Shown in pieces: positions 8,109-16,882 of a DNA stretch of 39,607 nucleotides. The notes beneath the pieces are model-generated. The model did not search any database and was not told the origin of the DNA. It was given only the letters and a program-made list of their open reading frames with translations. This stretch comes from CAYZXK01 sp964482395 (GTDB lineage: Bacteria; Planctomycetota; Phycisphaerae; UBA1845; Fen-1342). The position numbers and the translations under genes were made by a program. The stretch lies in contig CAYZXK010000158.1 of NCBI GenBank assembly GCA_964482395.1, positions 1 to 39,607 of the forward strand, written 5' to 3'. Numbering within the stretch: position 1 is the first letter of the stretch; each line of letters starts with the position of its first letter.

Positions 8109-9797
8109 TCAGGGTGCCGGTGCCGGGTGCACCAGCCGGTAGCTCGTGAGTCCGCCGGCGATGTTCCACGGTCTGAGTCCCTTGTGCCGCAGGATGCGGG
8201 TAGCGTAATAGGCCCGGTGGCCGACGGCGCAGTAGACCGCCAGCGGCTTGTCAGTCGGGATTTCGCGCCAGCGGTCGCGGAGCTGGCCCAGCGGGATCAG
8301 CATGGCCCCGGGTATATGGTCGGCCTCGAACTCGGCGGGCTGGCGTACATCCAGAATGGTCCAGCCGGCGATCTCCTGGCCGTCCGGCCCGTCCGATGCC
8401 GGACTGGCGGCCGGAAGCTCGCTCGGATCTATGAACTGCTCATCGCCGGCCAGCAGGTTCCCGGCCACGTACCCGGCGATGTTGACCGGGTCCTTGGCTG
8501 CTCCAAACTGCGGGGCGTAGGCCAGTTCGAGGTCCTCCAGGTCTTTGACGGTCAGGCCCGCGTGCAGAGCCGTCGCCAGCACGTCAATCCGTTTGTCCAC
8601 GCCCTCGGTCCCGACGATCTGGGCGCCCAGGAGCCTGCCCTGGTCGGGTGTGAACAGAAGCTTGATGGTGACTTGGCGGGCGCCCGGGTAGTAGCCCGCG
8701 TGGTGGCCCCGGTGGACGTAGATCTTCCGATAGGCCACTCCCCGGGCTTTCAGCAGTTTTTCGGAAGCCCCGGTCGTGGCCGCCACTACGTCGAAAACCC
8801 GGACGATGCTGGTATCCAGAGCGCCGCGGTAGCGCGAGACCCGGCCGAAGATGTTGTCGGCGGCGATCCGGGCCTGCCGATTGGCCGGCCCCGCCAGGGC
8901 GACTGTGGTTGGATGCCCCAGCAGAGCGTCCCGCACCTGTACCGCGTCGCCGACGGCGTAGATCCGGGGGTCGCTGGTGCGCATGTGTTCATCCACCACA
9001 ATGGCCCCGCGCTCCGACACTGCCAGCCCCGCCTCCCGGGCCAGTCCCGACTCGGGCCGAATGCCGACTGAAAGGATTGCCAGGTCCGCCTCCAGCAGGC
9101 TGCCGCTCTTGAGCCGAGCCCGCACCTGGCCGTCGTGGCCGTCGAAGGCGACCACCGCATCGCTCAGGTGCACTTCCACGCCGTGGTCCGTCAGTTCCTG
9201 ATGGAGTCGCGCGGCCAGCTCGGGATCCAGGGGCGGCATGACCTGCGGCAGCAACTCGACCAGGGCCACCGAGAGTCCCCGCCGATGAAGGTTTTCGACC
9301 ATTTCCAGCCCGATGAACCCGCCGCCCACCACCAGTGCGGTTCGGGCTCCGCCGTCCACCGCCGCCTTGATCCGGTCCACGTCAGCCAGGTTCCGCAACG
9401 TGTAGATTGCCGGATGGTCAATGCCCGGAATCGACGGAACTACCGGTGCCGCCCCGGGCGCCAGCAGCAGGTAGTCATACGACTCGACGTACTGACGGCC
9501 CGAGTCGAGGTCCCGCAGATGCACGAGCCCGGCGGCTGGTTCGATCCGCGTTGCCTCGGTCCGGGTGCGGACGTCGAGCCGGAACAGGTTGGACAAGGCG
9601 GCGGGGGTCCGGACGAGCAGGGATTTTCGGCGTGGGATCTGGCCGCCCACGTAGTAGGGCAGACCGCAATTGGCGAATGACACGTCGTTGCCGCGCTCGA
9701 TCAGCACGATTTCCGCGTCTTCGTCCAGCCGGCGGGCACGGGCCGCTGCGGTCGCGCCGCCCGCCACGCCGCCCACGATTACCAGCTTGATGCCCAT
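8109..9797 (-). CDS. CoA-disulfide reductase fused to rhodanese (CoADR-RHD type)
   Basis: A 562-residue flavoprotein. Residues 1-440 are an NAD(P)H:disulfide oxidoreductase with FAD motif VIVGGVAGGATAAARARR, the single-cysteine active site SFANCGLPYYVGG (C44), NAD-binding VVGGGFIGLEMVENL and the second FAD motif IYAVGDAV. YAPQFGAAKDPVNIAGY is the dimerisation and tyrosine region of this family. Residues about 455-562 are a rhodanese domain with active-site loop YCAVGHRA (C523). This fits the CoADR-RHD enzymes, which reduce CoA disulfide, CoA persulfide or polysulfide with NAD(P)H and pass sulfur between C44 and C523. It may serve thiol redox balance or sulfane sulfur handling. The start is well supported by AAAGGAG ten bases before the ATG. 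The gene is divergent from the glycosyltransferase. Confidence 0.9.
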   Translation of the reverse strand: MGIKLVIVGGVAGGATAAARARRLDEDAEIVLIERGNDVSFANCGLPYYVGGQIPRRKSLLVRTPAALSNLFRLDVRTRTEATRIEPAAGLVHLRDLDSGRQYVESYDYLLLAPGAAPVVPSIPGIDHPAIYTLRNLADVDRIKAAVDGGARTALVVGGGFIGLEMVENLHRRGLSVALVELLPQVMPPLDPELAARLHQELTDHGVEVHLSDAVVAFDGHDGQVRARLKSGSLLEADLAILSVGIRPESGLAREAGLAVSERGAIVVDEHMRTSDPRIYAVGDAVQVRDALLGHPTTVALAGPANRQARIAADNIFGRVSRYRGALDTSIVRVFDVVAATTGASEKLLKARGVAYRKIYVHRGHHAGYYPGARQVTIKLLFTPDQGRLLGAQIVGTEGVDKRIDVLATALHAGLTVKDLEDLELAYAPQFGAAKDPVNIAGYVAGNLLAGDEQFIDPSELPAASPASDGPDGQEIAGWTILDVRQPAEFEADHIPGAMLIPLGQLRDRWREIPTDKPLAVYCAVGHRAYYATRILRHKGLRPWNIAGGLTSYRLVHPAPAP

Positions 9798-9869
9798 AAG
9801 CTACGCTCTCCTTTGCGGCACGGGTTTCGCCCGCTGGTTATCATAGCCGCAAAAAAGGACCCGGGGTTC

Positions 9870-11540
9870 ATGACCGTAATAGCCGCCGGACCGTTGGCGA
9901 TCATTCAAAGCCGGCGCGATTTCCGCTACGCCGTCTTGGCGGTGCTGGCGATCGCGGGAGCCTGGCGGGCCATGATGGCCGTCCGCATGCCGGTGATATC
10001 ACGCGACGGAGTCACTTTCTGTTGGTATGCCCGGGAGCTGGGACGACAGGGTTTGGCCTATCTGCGGACGCCCGAAGCCCAACAGCACCCTCTCTTTCCC
10101 GCCCTCATGCTGGGCGTGCAGCGCTGCGCCCGACTGCTGGGCGCGCCGGACACCCCGATGACCTGGCAGCGCAGCGGCCAACTGGTCTGCTGGCTGGCCG
10201 GCATGGCTGTGGTCGGACTGAGCGGGGCACTGGCGGTGCGACTGGTCCGTCGACTGACGCTGCCGCTGGACCAGCGGCTGGTAGCCCTCCTGGCGATGCT
10301 CGCGGCCGCCTTGCTGGACCTGAACGTCTGGCTGTCCAGCGATGTGATGTCCGACCAGGTCCACCTGGCGTTCTATCTCGGCGCGGTGTTGCTGCTGCTG
10401 GGGCTGGACGGGACCGGGGCCGCCGTGGGCTGCGGCCTGCTTTCGGGTCTGGCTTTTCTGACCCGCCAGGAAGGGCTGCTGCCCGCGGCAGCCGGGCTGG
10501 TGGTCTTGGCGGCCCAGCGCCGACACAGGCCCTGGCCGAGGCTAGCCTGGCAGGCCGCAGCTCTGCTGGCAGGCTGCCTGCTCCTGACGGTGCCCTATTG
10601 GCTGACAGTCGGCCGTTTCTCTACTAAGAAAGACGTCTTCCAGTGGTTCCGGACCGCGCCGGCCCTGCAACCAGCGCCCAGCAGGTCCGCGCTGACCCCA
10701 GTCGCGCCTGAAGACCCGAGCGCGGTTTGCCGCAAGCGGTCGGCGCCCGCGGGGTGTGAGATCCGGACTTTCGCACTCGGTAAACTCGAGCCGCTCGACC
10801 TGCCCTGGTACGCGCTGCTGCCCCACGCAGTCTACAAACTGTTTCGTGCGGGCCGGGTGGTGATCCCGCTGCTGGCACTTTTTCCGCTGCTGACGCTGCG
10901 GCGACGCCTACTCTCGCCGATTCTGGTCGGCTGGACATGCTGCCTGGCCGGGCATTTCAGCCTTACCCTGGGGCTGCTGGCCCATAACCGTTACCTGGAT
11001 CCACGCCACATGCTGGTACCGACCCTGTTGCTGCTGCCGCTGGCGGCCATGCTGCTGGCCCGGGCTATGAGCCTGTTGCTTGAACTGCGCAAGCGCTGGG
11101 GCGCGGGGTTGCTGGCGACTGTGTGCGGGCTGCCTCTGGTCTGGTACTCGTTGCGGGTGCCCAACGCCCGGGAAGGCTTTTTGGCTGATGCGGCCCACTG
11201 GCTGACGACCCACGACCCGCAAGTAGCCGCTCGCCGACTGCTATGCGGCAGCGGCCCCAAGCGGATCGCGTTTTACGCCGACATGCGCTGGGACCATTGG
11301 GCCGAGCGGCCGGAAGACTACCCGGTCTTGTGCAGCCGCATCCGAACCGGGGGGCCAGGGTATCTGGCGCTGGAAGTTGGGCCCGGTTTCGAGCACGCCG
11401 GCAACCGCGAGCTGGTGGATCGGCTGCGCGCCGATGCGCAGCTCAAGCCATACCTGGGTGCTTTCCACTTGCGGCCGGGACCCGACCCGGGTACCGAGCT
11501 GTATCTGATAGAGTTGCATCCGCAAGATTCAGGAGGATGA
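9870..11540 (+). CDS. GT-C-fold membrane glycosyltransferase (PMT/ArnT-like)
   Basis: A 556-residue polytopic membrane protein. Near the N terminus, after the first membrane helix, stands ISRDGVTFCWYARELG; an acidic residue in this first extracytoplasmic loop is the catalytic hallmark of the GT-C fold (GT39, GT83 and relatives). About ten further hydrophobic segments follow, then a soluble C-terminal part of about 130 residues. It probably transfers a sugar from a polyprenyl-phosphate donor to a lipid or protein acceptor outside the membrane. Residues about 265-305 form a polar, Pro/Ala-rich insert containing a CCGCAAGCGG palindrome in the DNA. The ATG at 9870 is chosen over one at 9813 because AAAAAAGGA lies nine bases upstream. 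Its stop overlaps an ATG that lies six bases before the proposed start of the next gene, so the two are cotranscribed and probably translationally coupled. Confidence 0.75.
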   Translation: MTVIAAGPLAIIQSRRDFRYAVLAVLAIAGAWRAMMAVRMPVISRDGVTFCWYARELGRQGLAYLRTPEAQQHPLFPALMLGVQRCARLLGAPDTPMTWQRSGQLVCWLAGMAVVGLSGALAVRLVRRLTLPLDQRLVALLAMLAAALLDLNVWLSSDVMSDQVHLAFYLGAVLLLLGLDGTGAAVGCGLLSGLAFLTRQEGLLPAAAGLVVLAAQRRHRPWPRLAWQAAALLAGCLLLTVPYWLTVGRFSTKKDVFQWFRTAPALQPAPSRSALTPVAPEDPSAVCRKRSAPAGCEIRTFALGKLEPLDLPWYALLPHAVYKLFRAGRVVIPLLALFPLLTLRRRLLSPILVGWTCCLAGHFSLTLGLLAHNRYLDPRHMLVPTLLLLPLAAMLLARAMSLLLELRKRWGAGLLATVCGLPLVWYSLRVPNAREGFLADAAHWLTTHDPQVAARRLLCGSGPKRIAFYADMRWDHWAERPEDYPVLCSRIRTGGPGYLALEVGPGFEHAGNRELVDRLRADAQLKPYLGAFHLRPGPDPGTELYLIELHPQDSGG

Positions 11541-11542
11541 AC

Positions 11543-12745
11543 ATGCTGGCGAGCGATCTGTGGAGAACTGTGCTGCTGTCGATTGTCCTGGTCTGTCCGG
11601 TGGCGGCCCAAGAAGCGGAACTGCCGGCCGACATCGAGCGGCTGGACCCCGCCAAGTGGCCCAAGGTCCAGCCGCCCCAGCAGACCGCTTATGGCCAGAT
11701 TCCCCTGCACGTCAAAGTGTTGGTGCTGGAGTTCAACCCGCTCATCCCGGGGCGGTTGCATTCGCCCGACAGCCCGGGCGCTCCGCCCAAGGGCCTGCGT
11801 CAGGTTGCCGGCTGGAACGACCCCATCCCGCTGGCCGCCGGCTACATGCAGGATATCTGCGACGCCAGCGGGGGACTGGTCCGGCTCGAAATCGCCGACT
11901 GGCTGGTGGTCCGACGATTCCAGAAGAAAGTCGACGGCTTTGTGTATACTCCGGAAAGCTACATGGAATCCCTGCGCCACGGGACGGGCAATGCCAGCGC
12001 GTGGCACCAGCCCGACGGTCTGGACTATCCGCACATGATCGAGGAATTCCGGCTCATACCCCGAGTGGAGTCCGGAGAGATCGACGAGGTCTGGATGATG
12101 GGCTTGCCCTATTTCGGCTACTGGGAATCGGCCATGGCCGGCCGGGACGCCTTCGAGGTCAACGGGGAGGCCTACGGTCAAGTGCCCTGCAAACGCCGAT
12201 TCGTGATCATGGGTTTCAATGTCGAACGTGGGGTGGCCGAAATGCTGGAAGACCAGTGCCACCGGACCGAAGCGACCATGTCGCGGATTTACGGGGGCTG
12301 GGAAGTGGACAAGCTGACCACCAACTGGGCCCGGTTCGCCGCCAACCTGAAGCAATCCGGGACGGCCGCGGTGGGCACCTGCCACTATCCGCCCAACGGC
12401 GAGAGAGACTACGACTACGCCAATCCGCGGCAGGTGATGAGCACGGCGGAGGACTGGCTGAACTATCCGCGACTGACCGGGGCTCAGAGTCTGGTGAGCT
12501 GCGAGACTTGGTCCGGCCCGCACAAGACCCCGCGGGGGCAACCCGACTATCACCGCAATTACATCCGCTGGTGGTTCCGGCACCTGCCCAAGGCGCCCGG
12601 GGTCAACGAAGATGGCCGACTCAACAACTGGTGGGAGTATATCTACAACTTCAATGCCTACGACGCCTCCGGCAAGCCGCTGCCTGACGCCCGACCCCCG
12701 GCCCGAGCGCGCGACGAGAAAGCCCCCGGTCGCCGGCCGGCATGA
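11543..12745 (+). CDS. Secreted protein of unknown function
   Basis: A 400-residue protein with a clear Sec signal peptide (residues 1-23, ending LVCPVAAQ before EAEL). The mature part is soluble and rich in Trp, Tyr and His (WHQPDGLDYPHM, MMGLPYFGYW, CETWSGPHKTP, WWEYIYNFNAYD). Such aromatic richness suggests a carbohydrate-binding or hydrolytic surface, but I recognise no catalytic family. Two ATGs are possible: 11537, which overlaps the upstream stop as ATGA, and 11543. The second is chosen because AGGAGG then sits six bases upstream. The direct coupling to a membrane glycosyltransferase suggests a role in cell-surface glycan work. Its C terminus is Pro/Arg-rich and probably disordered. 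Confidence 0.7.
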   Translation: MLASDLWRTVLLSIVLVCPVAAQEAELPADIERLDPAKWPKVQPPQQTAYGQIPLHVKVLVLEFNPLIPGRLHSPDSPGAPPKGLRQVAGWNDPIPLAAGYMQDICDASGGLVRLEIADWLVVRRFQKKVDGFVYTPESYMESLRHGTGNASAWHQPDGLDYPHMIEEFRLIPRVESGEIDEVWMMGLPYFGYWESAMAGRDAFEVNGEAYGQVPCKRRFVIMGFNVERGVAEMLEDQCHRTEATMSRIYGGWEVDKLTTNWARFAANLKQSGTAAVGTCHYPPNGERDYDYANPRQVMSTAEDWLNYPRLTGAQSLVSCETWSGPHKTPRGQPDYHRNYIRWWFRHLPKAPGVNEDGRLNNWWEYIYNFNAYDASGKPLPDARPPARARDEKAPGRRPA

Positions 12746-12920
12746 ACCCGGCGCGCCGACCGCTCAGTGATTACGCACAAAGCCGGCGGAAGCATTGCGA
12801 CGCTATGAGCCGTCAGGTGTTGCTACTTGAGGCGCCTGCCTGCGCCGCGCCATTTTGGATTTATGGCGCCGATAGGGGCGCTGTCACGGTATCAATAGCG
12901 GATTGGGCGGCCTCTCTCGC

Positions 12921-14360
12921 TCAGTCGAGCCGCTTTATGCGCACATTGCGGTACCAGACCGGCTTGCCATGATCCTGGAAGCCGATGCGGCCACGACGAG
13001 GCATGTCCTTATAGGCGGTCTTGAACTTGTTGGGGCTGCCGTCCGGGTTCTTGCCGGCCACGGTCCACTGGTTCAGGTCCATGTCGATAATCGCCTGGCC
13101 GTTCAGCTCCACTTGAATCCGGCTGCCACGACAGGTAAGCACCGCCTTGTTCCACTGACCCGGCGGATTAACCGCGTTCTTACTGGGTGCCAGGCAATCG
13201 TAAATGGCGCCGCAATCGTGCTTGTCCGGCTCGCTCTTGCCGAATGAATCCAGCACCTGCATCTCGATGCCGGTCTGCACGCAATCGTTGATGTCGGCGG
13301 TACGGAAGAAGATGCCGCTGTTGGTCTGCGGGTCCAGCTTGAACTCGACCTCCAGAATGAAATCGCCGTAGACCTGCTCAGTCCAGATGTCGCCCCCGCC
13401 CTTGCGGGCGAGCGCGCCGTCCTCGACCGCCCAGCTCCCCGGCTTGGCGATCCAGCCGGTCAGGTCGCGGCCGTTGAATATCTCGGCCCAGCCGCTGGGC
13501 CGGAGTTGAGCGCTGGGGACGGCGTCGGCGGGCAGGTCGCCCAGTGCGAACTGGATTCCGGCCAGGTAGTGGCGCAGAACCAGCGGGTTCCAAAATATCT
13601 CTTCACGGTGCCCCAGTGAACAGTAGAAGACCCGGCCCAGACCGTAGTTACGTACCCAACTGACGGCGAAATCGCCGTCCGTACGTTTTATGCCCGGCCT
13701 GGTCATGTCGGTCCTGCCGGTGTCGATGCTGAGTAGCACTCGCAGTTTGTCGCGCGAATACGGCTGCTTGAACTGATATATTTCGTCCGCGATCTCGAAC
13801 GGCTTGCCACCGAAGGCGGCGTTCAGCACATGTCCTGGCTCATCGAGTCGGATGGTCACGGTCTCATTCCATGGGTGCCCGTCGAAGTACCCTCCCATCA
13901 GCTCGCCGAACTCCGGCCAGTTGTAAAAGCAGTCGGTGGCCGCGTGCAGACCGATGATGCCCTTGCCGCTTCTGACAAAGTCGATCAGACCTTGCTTGAG
14001 ACGGGCATCTTCGAACAGTTCGCCGGTGGTGTTGTTGAAGCACACGCCATCGAACTGCTCCAGATTCCGGGACTCGAAGACCGAGGGCTGGTTGCCGACC
14101 ACGACGGCGAATGCCCCAGTCTTCTCCCCCAGCGCCTGGAGAGCCGCAGTGGCGTACGGAATCGCGCTGTGGCGAAAACCTTTGCAATCGGTATACACCA
14201 GCAGGCGGCGCGGCTTGTCGGGTCTGACCGGCGCCTGCTCCGGAGCAGCAGCCCGGATCCTCTCCAGCGCTTCTGCCGGCACGGGCTCATCGGACATGGC
14301 GACTACACCGAACCAGGTGACCAAAAGGGCCGTTGCCGCACGAATGCCGCCGACTTGCAT
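12921..14360 (-). CDS. ThuA domain fused to DUF1080 (3-keto-disaccharide hydrolase-like)
   Basis: A 479-residue secreted protein. Residues 1-24 form a signal peptide. About 50-275 is a ThuA (trehalose utilisation) domain, a class-I glutamine-amidotransferase-like fold, recognised by RRLLVYTDCKGFRHS, GIIGLHAATDCFYNWPEF, GGYFDGHPW and RVFYCSLGHREEIF. About 297-479 is a DUF1080 domain, now linked to 3-keto-glycoside hydrolysis, recognised by FNGRDLTGW, DFILEVEFKL, NSGIFFR, EMQVLDSF and RIGFQDHG. Planctomycetes often carry this pair with Gfo/Idh/MocA oxidoreductases, and one heads this operon. A role in degrading sugars by way of 3-keto intermediates is a fair inference. The start is supported by AGGAG seven bases before the ATG. 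It is the last gene of the run, 36 bases after apbE. Confidence 0.88.
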   Translation of the reverse strand: MQVGGIRAATALLVTWFGVVAMSDEPVPAEALERIRAAAPEQAPVRPDKPRRLLVYTDCKGFRHSAIPYATAALQALGEKTGAFAVVVGNQPSVFESRNLEQFDGVCFNNTTGELFEDARLKQGLIDFVRSGKGIIGLHAATDCFYNWPEFGELMGGYFDGHPWNETVTIRLDEPGHVLNAAFGGKPFEIADEIYQFKQPYSRDKLRVLLSIDTGRTDMTRPGIKRTDGDFAVSWVRNYGLGRVFYCSLGHREEIFWNPLVLRHYLAGIQFALGDLPADAVPSAQLRPSGWAEIFNGRDLTGWIAKPGSWAVEDGALARKGGGDIWTEQVYGDFILEVEFKLDPQTNSGIFFRTADINDCVQTGIEMQVLDSFGKSEPDKHDCGAIYDCLAPSKNAVNPPGQWNKAVLTCRGSRIQVELNGQAIIDMDLNQWTVAGKNPDGSPNKFKTAYKDMPRRGRIGFQDHGKPVWYRNVRIKRLD

Positions 14361-14396
14361 TTGCCTGCTCCTGACTGAAGCCGCGCCATATTGACC

Positions 14397-15308
14397 TCAA
14401 GTGCCGACCCGGCCGATGGGCGTGAACGCGGCCCGCGGTCCGAAGCGCCGCACTCCTGACTCGTCGGCGCCGGCCGGCCAAAGTATAGCGGAGGCGTCGG
14501 GCCTCCGTCCACAAAACCGGGCTACTTCCTCGGCGTTCATCACCATGAACGCGGTCGAGAGCGCATCCGCGACGGCGGCGGTGCCCGCCACGGCCCAGGC
14601 GGCCCGAACGCCGGACGCCGGCCGCGCGGTGCGCGGGTCGAAGATGTGTTCGGCGGCCGGGCTTTGGCCGGACCCGCTCACTGCACAGTCCGACAGCGTC
14701 AACGTTCCGAAGCTTCTTGCGGGCCGGTCCGGAGCCCGCAGCCCCACTTTCCATTCTCCACCCTCCGGGGCCCGTCCCAGCGCATAAACCGTGCTCTGGC
14801 CGCCGTGCACCAGCGCGGACGGAACCTTCCAACGGCCTAGCAACGCGATTATGCGGTCTATGGCATATCCCTTGCCAAGGCCGCCCAAATCCAACACCAG
14901 TCCGGCCATCTGCACCCCGACTGCGTGTTCGACCGGATCGAAAACCAGCGGCGGAACCCCGGCCCCCACTCTCCCGGGACCGCGCCGGCTCCGAAATGCG
15001 ATGTCGAAAGCCCCCCCGGTCTGGATGGACAACTCGCTGGCCAGTTGCAGGCATTCTGCCGTCTCGGCACTTACCCGAAGATACTCTCCCGGCTTTAGCC
15101 GGTTGATCTGAGCGATATCGCTGTGCGGGACAAAGCGGCTGAGCACCTCTTCGAGTCGGACTAGTTCGTCCCGTGCCGCCCTGGCCGCCTGCTCCAGATA
15201 CCGCTCCCCGGCCCCGGCCAGGTACAGCTCGAAGGTTGTACTCATGGCCGGCCACCTGAATCGACGGATGCGGCAGCCCCCGGCCCGGTCGGAATCTACC
15301 TTGATCAT
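14397..15308 (-). CDS. apbE: ApbE-like FAD:protein FMN transferase
   Basis: A 303-residue enzyme of the ApbE family, which links FMN covalently to a Ser or Thr of target redox proteins using FAD. Seen are FRWPAMSTTFELYL (the usual 'mgT' start), DLGGLGKGYAIDRI (FAD site), ALVHGGQSTVYALG, HIFDPRTARPA and VADALSTAFMVM (Mg and FAD site). Most relatives outside the cytoplasm have a signal or lipoprotein peptide; none is visible here, so it may work inside or its N terminus may be misjudged. The ATG at 15308 overlaps the stop of the Agl23-like gene by four bases, which supports this start and coupled translation. No FMN-binding target domain is seen in the window, so its substrate lies elsewhere or is unrecognised. 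Confidence 0.9.
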   Translation of the reverse strand: MIKVDSDRAGGCRIRRFRWPAMSTTFELYLAGAGERYLEQAARAARDELVRLEEVLSRFVPHSDIAQINRLKPGEYLRVSAETAECLQLASELSIQTGGAFDIAFRSRRGPGRVGAGVPPLVFDPVEHAVGVQMAGLVLDLGGLGKGYAIDRIIALLGRWKVPSALVHGGQSTVYALGRAPEGGEWKVGLRAPDRPARSFGTLTLSDCAVSGSGQSPAAEHIFDPRTARPASGVRAAWAVAGTAAVADALSTAFMVMNAEEVARFCGRRPDASAILWPAGADESGVRRFGPRAAFTPIGRVGT

Positions 15309-16882
15309 GGCCCGGCCTTCCGCGTGCTCTGACCCGCGGCCTGCATGTGCCGGAGGTAGGAGTCCCATAGCTCTTGTCGAATATACACCACCAGTCGCTC
15401 ATCCCGGCGCAGCCCGAAGTTGTGCACCTCGTACCGGCCGGACAACCGCCGCTCCAGTTCCGCCTGGTACCTGGAGGACGCGATCACCGCCTCCGCCTCC
15501 GGCGACTGCGGCACGCCTTCCCAATATCCGACCCGCCCGAAATCTCGCAGGTACCAGGGCAGCGGCCAGCAGTTTTCGACCATCACTTTGATGACCATAT
15601 CACGACCAGCCGGATGTAGTGCGGCTATCTGCCGCAGCCAGTCGGCAAGATCTACAACCGAGTGCAGGGTCTGCGCGTAGACGTACGGATTGCGCTCGCT
15701 GGCGCAGTATTTGAAGCTGTTGGCACGCCGGGCCTGCCAGGCAAGCTGACCGGCGCCTCCGATCAGGCCCGCGGCTATGATCGCCTGCGCGGCGCGAGAG
15801 CGCACCATTCGTACAAGTGCTACGGCCCCGGTGCCGGCCAGCAGTGTCATGCCATGCAGGGCGCTCAACATGCACCAGGGTGTTTTGTACGGAATCAGGG
15901 AATAGACGACTGTGATCAGTATGACGTAAATCGCGATAAAGCGCAGCAGCCAGACGCTTTTGCCGAAAATCCGTCCCCGCAGAGCGGCCACCAGGCCCAG
16001 CAGGGCCAGCCCGACGATCAACCCCTCGCTCCAGATTGGGCCCGCGCCCGCCCGCCAGTATGTCAACAGGTGCAGATAATAGTGCCACGGATGCTGGTGG
16101 ACTCCGTGGTCGGCGGCCCGCTGGAAGTAGGTCGCGAACGCGCGGATCGAATCCACTGGGCCCGCCCAGTTGACGAAGAAGCCCGAGAATAGCGGAACGG
16201 AAACTATCCCCGCACCAATTGCCGCAGCCAGCAGCGCCCGGGAGGCCAGGTAGCGGCGGCTGGCCACTGGAGCCGGCGCGCGACGGCGGTACCAGAAGGC
16301 GGTAATCGCCAGGGCCAGGAGCGCGCTGCCGATGGCAATGATGCAAGTCTCCTTCGTAGCATGCATGAAGCCCACTGCCATCCCGGCGAGAAATGCCCAA
16401 CCGGCGCGCCTAGTGCGCAGATAACGCCAGCCGGCGCCAATCATCAGGCAGGTGAAGAACACCAGCAATGATTCTTGGATGTAGTAGCGACTGTAATAGG
16501 TCAGGGCTGGCGACACCGCGGCCAGTCCGCCGGCCCAGAGCGCCTCCCAGCGGCCCAGACCATCTGCCAGAAGCACCAGCAGCAGGATCAAGCATGTGCC
16601 GAATACGACCGCAACAATGCGCAGGTGGGCGGCGGTGAGGTGTGCGTAATCAGCGACTCCGGTCAGCCAGATTGCCGGCAGGGTGAAGTAGTACAAGGTG
16701 GGGCCGTGGTACTCGTTCAGATCGTACACGTAGCGGCCGGCCTGCCAGAGCGTGTGGAACTTGTCCGCGTGGACCGCCTCGTCGACATGCATGGGCCGCA
16801 GCTCAAGCCGGGGCAGTCGCAGGGCCAGCCCCGCGCCGCCCAGCGCGAAGATGCAGATGAGAAACCGGGCCCGACGTTTCAT
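15305..16882 (-). CDS. Agl23-like (TIGR03663) membrane glycosyltransferase-type protein
   Basis: A 525-residue polytopic membrane protein with about eleven hydrophobic helices. The first loop reads LRPMHVDEAVHADKFHTL, with the Asp-Glu pair typical of GT-C enzymes, and later EYHGPTLYYFTLPAIW, both characteristic of the family called 'flippase activity-associated protein Agl23'. The C-terminal 110 residues are soluble. Relatives are linked to polyprenyl-sugar transfer in protein or lipid glycosylation, but the acceptor is unknown. Its start overlaps the stop of the discoidin-like gene by four bases and its stop overlaps apbE by four bases, so all three are translated together. Confidence 0.8.
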   Translation of the reverse strand: MKRRARFLICIFALGGAGLALRLPRLELRPMHVDEAVHADKFHTLWQAGRYVYDLNEYHGPTLYYFTLPAIWLTGVADYAHLTAAHLRIVAVVFGTCLILLLVLLADGLGRWEALWAGGLAAVSPALTYYSRYYIQESLLVFFTCLMIGAGWRYLRTRRAGWAFLAGMAVGFMHATKETCIIAIGSALLALAITAFWYRRRAPAPVASRRYLASRALLAAAIGAGIVSVPLFSGFFVNWAGPVDSIRAFATYFQRAADHGVHQHPWHYYLHLLTYWRAGAGPIWSEGLIVGLALLGLVAALRGRIFGKSVWLLRFIAIYVILITVVYSLIPYKTPWCMLSALHGMTLLAGTGAVALVRMVRSRAAQAIIAAGLIGGAGQLAWQARRANSFKYCASERNPYVYAQTLHSVVDLADWLRQIAALHPAGRDMVIKVMVENCWPLPWYLRDFGRVGYWEGVPQSPEAEAVIASSRYQAELERRLSGRYEVHNFGLRRDERLVVYIRQELWDSYLRHMQAAGQSTRKAGP

